Positions 33,168 through 41,576 of a stretch of 64,000 nucleotides of DNA are shown here, one piece after another. The position numbers and the translations under genes were made by a program. This DNA comes from Verrucomicrobiota bacterium (GTDB lineage: Bacteria; Verrucomicrobiota; Lentisphaeria; JABSQK01; JAJFLO01), in NCBI GenBank assembly GCA_021772615.1, contig JAJFLQ010000142.1, positions 24,779 through 88,778 of the forward strand, in the 5' to 3' direction. Within the stretch, counting starts at the first letter, position 1, and every line of letters starts with the position of its first letter. The notes below the pieces were generated by a model. That model was not told where the DNA came from, ran no database searches, and saw only the letters and a program-made list of their open reading frames with translations.

Positions 33168-35420
33168 CTATTGCGCAGCCGACGCGACCTTGCCGTCCAA
33201 TGCGGTCTGCAGTCGTTCGACCACACCGCGATCGCCGACCGGTCGGCCGTCCACCTCGCCGATGTAGAATACATGACCGTTGTGTTTGCCGAGTGCGCCG
33301 GACACGACCAAAAACGCATCCCCGCGGATGACGGAGGCCGTCGCTGCATTGTCAAGTGCCGTGCCGACGCCGACAGGCAGTTCCCCACCGTCGACCGACC
33401 ACACTATGTCGCCTAATTCGAGCGGCGCCTCGGGAGGCGCCCACGAAACCGCGTAGCAACGACGTGCATTCCAGCGGAATCCGTAACGCCGCCACCACTG
33501 GCGCCAGTTCGTCGCCTCGCCGGCGTAGTTTTCACCGGTAAATCTCCTGAGAACTTTAAACATACTGTCGCGGTCCACCGGTCGCGGTTCAGCTGCGCCG
33601 ACAGCATCGATAAAGTACTCCAGCGGCGGCGGCGCCTTGCCCTTCACAAAGCGGCTCAGCAATGACGCTCGTCCGGCATTCGGGCCATCACGAAGGTATG
33701 CCGAGACGAATCTCGCATTTTCCTTGCCGAGCAGTCCGAGCATTGTCGACAATCCGTGATTTTGCAACATGCGATCGTCTGTCATAGCCAGTCTGACGAT
33801 ATCCGCATGAAAGCGCGGTTCACCGAGAACCGCCGCAAGCGTCATTGCCGCTGCCGCGACCGGACCGCGGGAATCCCGGAGTAAGACGGCACAGACCTCT
33901 TCCGCGGCCGACCCGCCGACGGTGGTAAGCCTTTTGACCAGATGTGCCAGCACCTTTTCATCGGGATCTTTCGCTGCGCGCACCAGGGCATCATGAACAG
34001 CGTCGCCGGATCGAGCGCATAACGCGGTAATAGCGCTCTTGCGTGCCTCGACATCGCCGTCGTCGATTGCCGCCAACAGAAACTGGAGTTCGAATCCATT
34101 GCTCCCGGTTGGTTCGACGCCTTCGAATTCGATTAGTACCTGGAGCTGCCGATTGTAGCGAAGGGTCTGCGTAAGCCACGCCGCAACTGCTACAGATAGT
34201 CCGGCAAGGCAAAACAGTGTCAGAACCAGCCGGCGCCGGCGTATACCGCGGCGTATTCGGCGTAACGGCCAATTGATGCGCGTCGCATTGATCGCGTTGC
34301 CGGCCAAATAGGCATCCAGATCGTGGATAAGGGCCGACACGCTCGCATAGCGTTTGGCCGGCGACTTCTCCAGGCACTTCATGCAGATAGCCTCAATTTC
34401 GCGACTCAGTTTTATTCCCAAACGGCTCGGAACAGGCGGCTCTTCATCGACGATCAACTGCACGAGTCGCGCCGGATTCTCTGAATCAAATGGCGGTCGG
34501 CCGGTGAGGAGTTCATACATCGTTGCGCCAAGCGCGTAGATGTCCAGCTGAGGCGTCGGCTCGACCATGTCAAGATCGCCCGTGTCGATCTGTTCCGGAG
34601 CGATGTAGCATAAGGTGCCGAACATTTCACCGGAACGCGTGAGGCGAGACAGATTGCGGGCCGTCATGAATGCGAGGCCGAAGTCCGTGAGTTTCGGTTC
34701 GTCGCCTGCGAGCATAATATTTGAGGGCTTGATATCGCGGTGAATGATCTGGCGTTCATGGCTGTACTTCAGTGCATCCGCCACATCGCGCATGATCGCA
34801 GCGGCACGACGCTCAGGCACCCCTTGTTCGGACTCGTGCACCAGCGTTTGCAGTGTGCGTCCGTCTTCGACCAGCTCCATCACGAGATAGGGCACGTGAT
34901 CGAATGTCCCGACGTCATATATTTCTATGATATTAGGATGTTTCAGATCGGACTGCGCCAGAGCTTCCCGGCTAATGCGCTGCATGTCGCTGTATGCTGC
35001 ATCCGCGCCGGCCGACAGCGTTTTTACCGCAACGTGCCGCTCCGTATTCGTGTCCCAGGCCTTGTAGACCCGGCCCATGCCGCCGCGGCCCAATTCCGAC
35101 ATGATCTCATACGATCCGAATCGAACGCCGACAAACTGTGTGCCACTCTCATGAAAAACCGATGGCGACGGTGTTGCTTCGGATGCGGGAACGTCGTCGC
35201 GCGGCCGCCGGACGGTTCTGCGATTCCGGCTTTCGAGATCAACGATGTGCTCCGCCGATGTCAGCGCGATCGCCAGCTCTGTCGCCAGTGTCGGGAATTG
35301 GGCAAGATAAACCGCGCGTTCGACGGTCTCACCGTTTCTGAGTCGCCGGATGTAGTCATCGGCGATGACGTCAACCGGGCTTTTCTCCTGCAACGAGAAT
35401 ATTTTTCGAAGCGCATTCAT
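33168..35420 (-). CDS. Membrane Ser/Thr protein kinase with HEAT-like and PDZ-like outer region
   Basis: 750 residues. Shared N-terminal module DDYIRRLRNGETVERAVYLA; kinase at about 108-375 (LGRGGMGRVYKA, VKTLSAG, IIHRDIKPSNIML, LTDFGLAF, IAPEQI, LDIYALGATMYELLTGRPPF); membrane span near 405 (LVLTLFCLAGLSVAVAAWL). Outside: HEAT-like repeats (FLLAAIDDGDVEARKSAITAL, VLAHLVKRLTTVGGSAAEEV), WRQWWRRYGFRWNARRC and a PDZ-like end (LELGDIVWSVDGGELPVG, GEVDGRPVGDRG). The ATG at 35420 is preferred to a GTG at 35441, since the promoter at 35450-35478 would start transcription at about 35443. The leader is then about 22 bases with no Shine-Dalgarno. Confidence 0.9.
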   Translation of the reverse strand: MNALRKIFSLQEKSPVDVIADDYIRRLRNGETVERAVYLAQFPTLATELAIALTSAEHIVDLESRNRRTVRRPRDDVPASEATPSPSVFHESGTQFVGVRFGSYEIMSELGRGGMGRVYKAWDTNTERHVAVKTLSAGADAAYSDMQRISREALAQSDLKHPNIIEIYDVGTFDHVPYLVMELVEDGRTLQTLVHESEQGVPERRAAAIMRDVADALKYSHERQIIHRDIKPSNIMLAGDEPKLTDFGLAFMTARNLSRLTRSGEMFGTLCYIAPEQIDTGDLDMVEPTPQLDIYALGATMYELLTGRPPFDSENPARLVQLIVDEEPPVPSRLGIKLSREIEAICMKCLEKSPAKRYASVSALIHDLDAYLAGNAINATRINWPLRRIRRGIRRRRLVLTLFCLAGLSVAVAAWLTQTLRYNRQLQVLIEFEGVEPTGSNGFELQFLLAAIDDGDVEARKSAITALCARSGDAVHDALVRAAKDPDEKVLAHLVKRLTTVGGSAAEEVCAVLLRDSRGPVAAAAMTLAAVLGEPRFHADIVRLAMTDDRMLQNHGLSTMLGLLGKENARFVSAYLRDGPNAGRASLLSRFVKGKAPPPLEYFIDAVGAAEPRPVDRDSMFKVLRRFTGENYAGEATNWRQWWRRYGFRWNARRCYAVSWAPPEAPLELGDIVWSVDGGELPVGVGTALDNAATASVIRGDAFLVVSGALGKHNGHVFYIGEVDGRPVGDRGVVERLQTALDGKVASAAQ

Positions 35421-35449
35421 GGGGTAATTTATCGTATACACCGGCGATT

Positions 35450-35495
35450 AGTATAGTAAGCAGTGGAATTTGTCACAATCCGCGCCGGCGCGGAT
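35450..35495 (-). promoter_or_regulatory. Promoter of the large Ser/Thr kinase with an 18-base palindrome at -35
   Basis: Minus strand: TTGTGA (35473-35478), 17-base spacer, TATACT (35450-35455). Directly upstream and abutting the -35 lies a perfect palindrome ATCCGCGCCGGCGCGGAT (35478-35495), a likely protein-binding site. For random sequence about 0.25 such 18-base palindromes are expected per 64 kb. Confidence 0.6.
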
Positions 35496-35649
35496 GCAAG
35501 GGGCGGGCAGCGACCAGACTGAACAGCACCTGAGAGCCCCGGTCCTGATACCGCAGTCGACGTGCCGAAATTAGCCGAAAACGTCTCCGCCGCGTGCGTT
35601 CATCGCGCGTTACATTTTACCAGTCCAAACCCGCGCGCACGGCGGATCG

Positions 35650-36621
35650 TTAATCCTGCGCCTCAAAGTCTTTTTCGTCGATCTCGTTATCCTTCACGTG
35701 GTACGTGGCCTCCGCAGCGCGAACCACTTTCTCCACGATCTGACCCGTGACCCGATGAGACAAGCGGTAATCGAGCGTATCCTCAATGTAGAGTTCCTTG
35801 TTTCCGTCCCATTGGAGCGTCGAACTGCTTCGGCTGGGATCTGCGGTCATCTGAACATGACACTTCGGCAACGTAGTGAGAAAAACAAGATTCGTGGTCG
35901 AGCTGCTGTTGACTTCGCCATCGTTGTCCGAAAACCCCAGTGTGACAGTGAACAACCCGTTGCCGGAGTTGCCGAACGGGTCGTATGACGCGGAGATAAA
36001 GTAGGCCTCGCTGTTGCCGTATAACACCGCTTCGTTACCGTCGTCGGTGGCGATAACGGTAGCGTCGCTGGTGTTGAGCGCGAATCCGGGATTGACGTCG
36101 TCACCCGCGTATGTAATCGACAGCGGCACGAGATCGTCGTCGCTGATACGACTTAGTGGAGCCACCGTGGTGTCGGGAAAAACCGCGAGCGAGCCGATCC
36201 GAGCGTGCCAACCGCACACCACAAGGGGATCGCCGAAACGCATGGTTTGCGGGTGTCCGGCGAGGAAGCCGACGGTATACGTGTCGCCCGCTCTCGAATT
36301 ATCCAATGGACAGCGAAAATCCGGGTCAATTTTGAGGTACCCTTCTTTCTTCAGATCTGCTACAACATGGTCCGAGAACGGATACACATCGTTATCATCC
36401 GCATACGCGTTTAACGCCATGCCCATTGCGAGAAGATTAAATTCGCACACCGATCGGTGTGATACGCTGCGGGCCGTCTCGAGCGCGGGCATAAGTATCA
36501 TTGCCAGAATGGTAATCACGCCGATCGAAAGCGTCGCTTCCATAAAGGAAAAGCGGAAACGCCGTAACTTTGCCCGACCGCGACGCGCATCTTTACAATT
36601 CATATGCTGATTTCTGCCCAT
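35650..36621 (-). CDS. Large pseudopilin-like protein, paralogue A
   Basis: 323 residues. N terminus RRFR-FSFMEATLSIGVITILAMILMPALETAR: Glu at +5, but Arg where Gly is normally found before the cleavage point. Shares with the two paralogues NLLAMGMALNAYADDNDVYPFSDHV, DFRCPLDNSRAGDTYTVGFLAG, VVCGWHARIGSL, DVNPGFALN, YFISASYDPFGNSGNGLF and LDYRLSHRVTGQ. An internal ATG at 36603 is an alternative start. Separated by 230 bases from the kinase gene downstream, whose own promoter lies in that gap. Confidence 0.78.
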   Translation of the reverse strand: MGRNQHMNCKDARRGRAKLRRFRFSFMEATLSIGVITILAMILMPALETARSVSHRSVCEFNLLAMGMALNAYADDNDVYPFSDHVVADLKKEGYLKIDPDFRCPLDNSRAGDTYTVGFLAGHPQTMRFGDPLVVCGWHARIGSLAVFPDTTVAPLSRISDDDLVPLSITYAGDDVNPGFALNTSDATVIATDDGNEAVLYGNSEAYFISASYDPFGNSGNGLFTVTLGFSDNDGEVNSSSTTNLVFLTTLPKCHVQMTADPSRSSSTLQWDGNKELYIEDTLDYRLSHRVTGQIVEKVVRAAEATYHVKDNEIDEKDFEAQD

Positions 36622-36955
36622 GCTTTGTACCGTTACTACTTCCTGTTACGACTTATGGCAACCTTGTTTTTATACCATCCAGTGCTGTCCTGCATCGGAT
36701 CTGGTCCAGAAACGCAGCCGGCCCCGGTGCGTCGACGCCCAAATATCATGAAGCGATCGGTTTAAGTAGCATTTCAGATGCCAATACGCATCGCACAGCA
36801 TCGGCGGCGACGCTCAAGGGGCGGCTCCATACGTAAATCGCCGCATTTGTTGGGTGGCACAACAAATGCTCATGATATTGGGTGTGGAAGCACATTGACG
36901 TGCCTTCATCGTTCCATGCCACTGTTATGGTGCCCATTTTGTTGACACGTGTTCT
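36622..36955. other. Divergent intergenic region between pseudopilin A and the GspH-like gene
   Basis: About 330 bases with no gene. The only clear element is a 10-base inverted repeat at 36843-36869 (listed). A TTGACA at 36942 is too close to the 36956 start to be its -35 unless translation starts further in. Confidence 0.5.
36843..36869. promoter_or_regulatory. 10-base perfect inverted repeat in a divergent promoter region
   Basis: GCATTTGTTG (36843-36852), 7-base spacer GGTGGCA, CAACAAATGC (36860-36869). Spacer and arm length fit a dimeric regulator site placed between the two divergent pseudopilin transcription units. A hairpin in RNA is also possible. Confidence 0.45.
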
Positions 36956-37669
36956 ATGAAGTTGCTATTGAATCCCTCAGTGAAACCGTTGCTACTGCGA
37001 ACCACTATCGTTACCGCAATCGCACTTGTCATGCTGGCGGGGGCGCATCGATTCGGCGTCACGGCGCAGAAGGCGGATGTCGATGGCGCAGCGCGCCTGG
37101 TCGGTGCAGCATTGCGTACGGCGCGCAGCCACGCGGTTACACACAAGACGCATACGGCAGTATTGATGCCGGCAGCGGAGTTCAACGCCGGCGGCGAGCT
37201 TTCCAGCGACCGCTACGGCAATCGATCCGTTCGCGGCTGCACGCTCGCTGGTGCGCCCACCGGCGAGCGCACCGGCGCCATACGACGCGGGGCGTTTCTG
37301 GCATACCTGCCGAACAGCGAATGGCGAATTCTGCCGGCAGGCGTTTTTGCTGCAACGACCACAACCGGCGCAGCGGGGACTGCGATTGAGGCACGCGACG
37401 GTAATGTGGTTGACGGCGTATTGTTTCCAGAGCACGGCAGCGGTACAATTGCCAACGCCGTTCGCGCTGTCATATTTACCCCGGAGGGCCGTACCGTGAT
37501 CGATGCACAAAACTGGCATCCGGGAACAGGCGACACGGTAATCCGAATTTACGCAGGCGAACGATCGGCCGACGGACGATTGCAGACCGTGGACGACGGT
37601 TCGCCCATCTACCGCATTACCGTAAGTCACATGACCGGCGAGGTCTCGTATGCTGCGAAAAGGTTCTAA
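36956..37669 (+). CDS. GspH/FimT-like minor pseudopilin without a prepilin motif
   Basis: 237 residues. An N-terminal hydrophobic helix (LLLRTTIVTAIALVMLAGAHRFG) is followed by the GspH-type segment ARLVGAALRTARSHAVTHKTHTAVLMP and a beta-rich globular part (RAVIFTPEGRTVIDA, SPIYRITVSHMTGEVSY), a pattern found in GspH/FimT. There is no FTLLE-type cleavage site. Its stop lies 20 bases inside the next pseudopilin gene. The call rests on this pattern and on its place as first of four type II-like genes. Confidence 0.62.
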   Translation: MKLLLNPSVKPLLLRTTIVTAIALVMLAGAHRFGVTAQKADVDGAARLVGAALRTARSHAVTHKTHTAVLMPAAEFNAGGELSSDRYGNRSVRGCTLAGAPTGERTGAIRRGAFLAYLPNSEWRILPAGVFAATTTTGAAGTAIEARDGNVVDGVLFPEHGSGTIANAVRAVIFTPEGRTVIDAQNWHPGTGDTVIRIYAGERSADGRLQTVDDGSPIYRITVSHMTGEVSYAAKRF

Positions 37670-38231
37670 CCAACACTTCACATTGATGGAAGTCATTGTG
37701 GCGATCGGTGTCGCCGGTATTGGCGTGATGTCGATGATAAGCCTCGTATACACAATCGTGGCGCCGGGACGAGATGTTATGGTTCAGACCCGCGTAGGCG
37801 TGGTCGCAAGCGATATCACCGCATGGTTTACAAACCGAATCGAGTCCGACTGGGCGGGGTGGGTCGATGTCACGAACGGCACGTTCACGTTGCCGGTGGA
37901 ATCCGGCGGCGTGTTCAATCGCGACGTGCTCTTCGACGCACTAACGGATCCTGGCTGGACAGCAAGCGGCGCTCCCGGTTTATTCGCACATGCAAGTCGA
38001 CCAGGCCTGTACAAGACCGCATTCGATGAAAGCACGGACTTCAGTGTGAGAATATGGCAGGCGCCGATCGTAAATGACACACTGACGAACGTCGGCACGA
38101 CCGATACGCATACGGTTGACGACGACATAGGCGTCACGGTCTTTATGGAAATCAGCTATCCGTTCTCGAAGCCGTATCTGGAGAGGAAACGCTGGTATTT
38201 CACCGTTACTATTCTTAATCCGGAATCGTGA
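37650..38231 (+). CDS. GspI-like minor pseudopilin
   Basis: 193 residues. Prepilin-like N terminus SNQH-FTLMEVIVAIGVAGIGVMSMISLVY with Glu at +5 and His before the Phe in place of Gly. The rest is a small soluble domain without cysteines of note; ITAWFTNRIESDWAGW and WQAPIVNDTLTN precede a C-terminal strand SKPYLERKRWYFTVTIL typical of GspI/PilV. Overlaps both neighbours (20 bases upstream, GTGA downstream). Confidence 0.72.
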   Translation: MLRKGSNQHFTLMEVIVAIGVAGIGVMSMISLVYTIVAPGRDVMVQTRVGVVASDITAWFTNRIESDWAGWVDVTNGTFTLPVESGGVFNRDVLFDALTDPGWTASGAPGLFAHASRPGLYKTAFDESTDFSVRIWQAPIVNDTLTNVGTTDTHTVDDDIGVTVFMEISYPFSKPYLERKRWYFTVTILNPES

Positions 38232-38920
38232 CTATGCCTGTTACCGGAAAATGCATGTCCAGGACCATCCCGTTCACGCTTCTTGAGATTGTGGCTGCCA
38301 TGGCCATTTTTTCGATTCTCGGCATCATTCTGTACCAGATTCTCCACGGCTCGGAACGCCTGTTGATGCGGACACAGCGGAATCTCGAGGTGATGCGGAA
38401 CGCGAGAACAGCGTTTCGAATAATAGAACGCGACCTCGCCGGGCTCAAGACTAGTTCGGCACAGAACGAACGTATCCTTGTCGATGCGGCAGGAGTGGGA
38501 TCCAGAACGACCGCGTTTGTGACCGGCAGCGCCGCGACTCCGGGTGCATTTTCTTCGGTACAGGAAGTCGGCTACGAACTTCTGGCCACGAATCTTATCC
38601 GCTGGTCTACCACCGATGAGGATGGAACGAAATGGAATTTTCTCGATAACGACCCGGCGATTTGGGCGGCGGACACATCCTGGGGCACGGCACGAACCAT
38701 AGTCGGCGGCGTCCGCGGCTTTGACATTGCATTCTTCTGGGCAGACCCCGATCCTCCATATTATGCTGCCTACGATGCGGTCACGGACAGCGACGTGGCG
38801 CCGGACTTCGCCATGGTCACCTTAACGCTGGTCCATCCCCGCACGCTTGACAACGCCGTTGAAGTCCAGAATATGACGCGCCACACATTCAATAGTCGCG
38901 TACAAATCGGGAACGACTGA
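38228..38920 (+). CDS. GspJ-like minor pseudopilin
   Basis: 230 residues from a GTG overlapping the previous stop (an ATG two codons later is equally possible). N terminus RTIP-FTLLEIVAAMAIFSILGIILYQIL, Glu at +5, Pro before the Phe. The GspJ signature follows: LLMRTQRNLEVMRNARTAFRIIERDLAGL, then EVGYELLATNLIRW, FDIAFFWADPDPPYY and a terminal strand MVTLTLVHP. In type II systems GspI, GspJ and GspK form the tip complex; the gene order here is the same. Confidence 0.76.
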   Translation: MTMPVTGKCMSRTIPFTLLEIVAAMAIFSILGIILYQILHGSERLLMRTQRNLEVMRNARTAFRIIERDLAGLKTSSAQNERILVDAAGVGSRTTAFVTGSAATPGAFSSVQEVGYELLATNLIRWSTTDEDGTKWNFLDNDPAIWAADTSWGTARTIVGGVRGFDIAFFWADPDPPYYAAYDAVTDSDVAPDFAMVTLTLVHPRTLDNAVEVQNMTRHTFNSRVQIGND

Positions 38921-38926
38921 CCGACC

Positions 38927-41503
38927 ATGACTGATCTCCCGGAAATGCCTGCCGCGACCACAGCATCACATCAGCGAAAACCAACTCGCGCCAATGACAC
39001 GGTCCAGAGGGAAAACGCCTGGCGACTCCCCGCGCCGGGATCGAACACCGACGGCAGCACAATGTTGCTGGTAATGACGATACTCAGTCTCGCGATGACC
39101 ATGGCGATCGGCTATTCCGTCATAATGAACGAACAACAATCGCAAACCGAGAACAGTTTCGCCGAGCTGCGGTCGCGGCAGCTTGCGAATTCCGGGTTGC
39201 GGCAGGCGATTGCGGTATTGAAATCGGCATACGATCCCCGCGACGGCCTCAACGACACCGATGACCTGTTTCCGGCATCACATCCGGTTTCTCCATTTTA
39301 CAGCCCTGCGACAGGGCCATTTGCGGGACGCGCCTATCTTTGTAGCACATCCGATCAGGACGACGGCATTGCCGAGAGCCTTGCGGTGTCCATGAACACA
39401 CTTGCGTTCCTGCCGAATGCCGCGCTCGATGTGACAGATCCCACCGCCCCGACAGACGACGACCGGGGTTACCTTACAGTTGCTACAGACAGCCGTATTG
39501 TAGGGCGATTCGCATACATGATCATCGATGAGAGCGGCAAACTCGACCCGAGCGCTGTCGCCGAAATCTACGGCATCGGCAACGAGGCAACGGGTAGCGC
39601 GGTTCGCGACGGTACGTCGGACAGCGATATCTGCCTGCAGGACGCCGGATTGATCAATCCCGACTCTTATCTCCTGTCGCCCGGCAACCGGTGGCATTCC
39701 ATGTCGCATGTGGCGCGGCAGCTGATGCCGCCTGATTTCAGCCAGGCACTGGCGGTCTTGAATCCCCACACCGTTCACGACGAAATCTACTGGAACGACG
39801 ATAATAATGACGGATGGTATGACGATGGCGAGGATTATCTACGCATCGATCTGTCGGATCCCGCCGCCGTTACCGCAGAGGCCCTGTATAAACGGTTTGT
39901 GGCCGCCGATGATCCAGACACAGCAATGCCCGACATCGGTGACACTACGGACGACAACGACTGCCGCTGGATCAAACGACTGGCTGCGGACGGAATCGTT
40001 ACCAGCAATAGCGAGCGGCGCCGGGTTGCCGCACAGGTCGCCGCGAATATGCAGGACTACGTCGACGCCGATTCCGATATGACAAGATTGTGGGTGACGA
40101 TCACAGGAGAGTTGTCCGCCACCGATCCCGGCGTTGCATATACCGATTTCCAGATTGTCGGGCGGGAAAACCAGTTTGGGCTATCCGAAGTGTCGATCCG
40201 CATCACAACCACGGTAACCGGCACAGGGCCAATGAACCTCGAGACCAGAGTCTACGTGAAAGGCGAGGTATTTTTCCCGGCGGCCGAGAATGTCCCGGTG
40301 TCAGGCCATACACTGTCGTTACAGTACTCGATGACAGGCGAGTCCAACTACTCTGGCGCAGCGACGTTTTTCAGCGGCGCAACTGCCACCGTCCCACTGG
40401 ATACGTCCGCCAACGAATACGGCGGCACCTTGCATTACACCGGCACGTGGAAACTTGTTGGCGTCCACGTGGAAACGGCCTTTCTGGATTCCGGCGGCAG
40501 CAATGACAAATACAAAATAACCGACTTCCGGATCGATGCGGCGGAGTTAAAAAAGGGCGCGACGACATTGGACAGTTTTCCCGCTGAAGCATCGAGTGCG
40601 TACTGGTGGAATTGGTCGTCGGCAACCAACCTCACTGGTGCGCAGACGCTGTTTGCAACACTTGAAGCGCTCGACCCCATGCACAACGAGAGCGATGAAT
40701 CGTCTCCGACAATGCCCTATGGCGCGCTGTGGCGCGCAAGGCCGTCGGGAAGTGCATCACTGTACGCCAGCGACACGCTGGTCGGTATCGGTGAACTGAC
40801 GCGTCTCGGAATGATTCCAGGCACTGGTCCGCCGGCCATTGCGGTCTACGGCGACGCGGTGGTGACGAACACCCCATTCTTGCGAGTTGGTGAAATCGGC
40901 CGCGTGGACAGCTACTGGCCCGGTCGATCACTACGTCTCTGGGCTGCTGATGCCGGCGCCGAGAACGGCGTCGACTGCGATATTCTCGATATCTTCCGAA
41001 TCGGGAATGCCGTACGCAAACGTGGTCGAGTCAATGCGAATACACGCCATAACGACGTATTGACGGCACTTTTCAACAATGCGACAAGCGTACCTGTCGC
41101 CGACGCGGTCAACGCCGTCCTGGCGGCCAGGGCTGCCACAACATTCGTGACAATCGGCGATCTGTTTAGGCCGGCGGGCCTGACAGGAACAGATGCATCA
41201 TTGGATGTTGCGGAAGAGTTAATGGTCGAACGGCTTGCCGAGTTGGTCACGACGCGACGCAACTGCTTTACCATCGTCGTGACGGCGCAGGCGATTAAAG
41301 ATGTCGGCGACTTCTATGTGTATGTAGACTTGAACGGCGACGGCGACACCTACGACACCGGCGAATCCATTCTCACGCAATATGGGGTTTATGACCCTGC
41401 CGCCGATCAAATATTGGCTACGACGACCTTGCTCGCCGTGGTGATTCGCGATCCGATCAGCAATCACACTCGTGTTGACCACATCGAATATGTAAACCCG
41501 TAA
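38927..41503 (+). CDS. GspK-like tip pseudopilin, very large
   Basis: 858 residues, much larger than typical GspK (about 300-350). A 43-residue leader precedes GSTMLLVMTILSLAMTMAIGYSVIM, then the GspK-like helix SFAELRSRQLANSGLRQAIAVLK and SGKLDPSAVAEIYGIG. Two Asp/Asn-rich loops that could bind calcium are seen: WNDDNNDGWYDDGEDY (about residue 290) and DLNGDGDTYDTGES (about 805). GspK tip proteins of type II systems bind calcium. The middle has beta-rich insertions (GTLHYTGTWKLVGVHVETAF). The N terminus before the helix is long and unusual for a pseudopilin. Confidence 0.7.
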   Translation: MTDLPEMPAATTASHQRKPTRANDTVQRENAWRLPAPGSNTDGSTMLLVMTILSLAMTMAIGYSVIMNEQQSQTENSFAELRSRQLANSGLRQAIAVLKSAYDPRDGLNDTDDLFPASHPVSPFYSPATGPFAGRAYLCSTSDQDDGIAESLAVSMNTLAFLPNAALDVTDPTAPTDDDRGYLTVATDSRIVGRFAYMIIDESGKLDPSAVAEIYGIGNEATGSAVRDGTSDSDICLQDAGLINPDSYLLSPGNRWHSMSHVARQLMPPDFSQALAVLNPHTVHDEIYWNDDNNDGWYDDGEDYLRIDLSDPAAVTAEALYKRFVAADDPDTAMPDIGDTTDDNDCRWIKRLAADGIVTSNSERRRVAAQVAANMQDYVDADSDMTRLWVTITGELSATDPGVAYTDFQIVGRENQFGLSEVSIRITTTVTGTGPMNLETRVYVKGEVFFPAAENVPVSGHTLSLQYSMTGESNYSGAATFFSGATATVPLDTSANEYGGTLHYTGTWKLVGVHVETAFLDSGGSNDKYKITDFRIDAAELKKGATTLDSFPAEASSAYWWNWSSATNLTGAQTLFATLEALDPMHNESDESSPTMPYGALWRARPSGSASLYASDTLVGIGELTRLGMIPGTGPPAIAVYGDAVVTNTPFLRVGEIGRVDSYWPGRSLRLWAADAGAENGVDCDILDIFRIGNAVRKRGRVNANTRHNDVLTALFNNATSVPVADAVNAVLAARAATTFVTIGDLFRPAGLTGTDASLDVAEELMVERLAELVTTRRNCFTIVVTAQAIKDVGDFYVYVDLNGDGDTYDTGESILTQYGVYDPAADQILATTTLLAVVIRDPISNHTRVDHIEYVNP

Positions 41504-41576
41504 TTCACAGCCGATACCAGGTGGAACGCGAGTTGTCTTGTCTATTATTTTGCATATTACGTCGATACCGGACGCC

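Noticed and set aside
36942..36947. TTGACA just before the GspH-like start
   Set aside because: A -10 at normal spacing would fall inside the coding region; only valid if translation starts further downstream, for which there is no sign.
38927..41503. Reading the GspK-like protein as a secreted adhesin unrelated to pili
   Set aside because: The N-terminal helix, the LANSGLRQAIAVLK pattern and its place after GspI- and GspJ-like genes fit GspK better.
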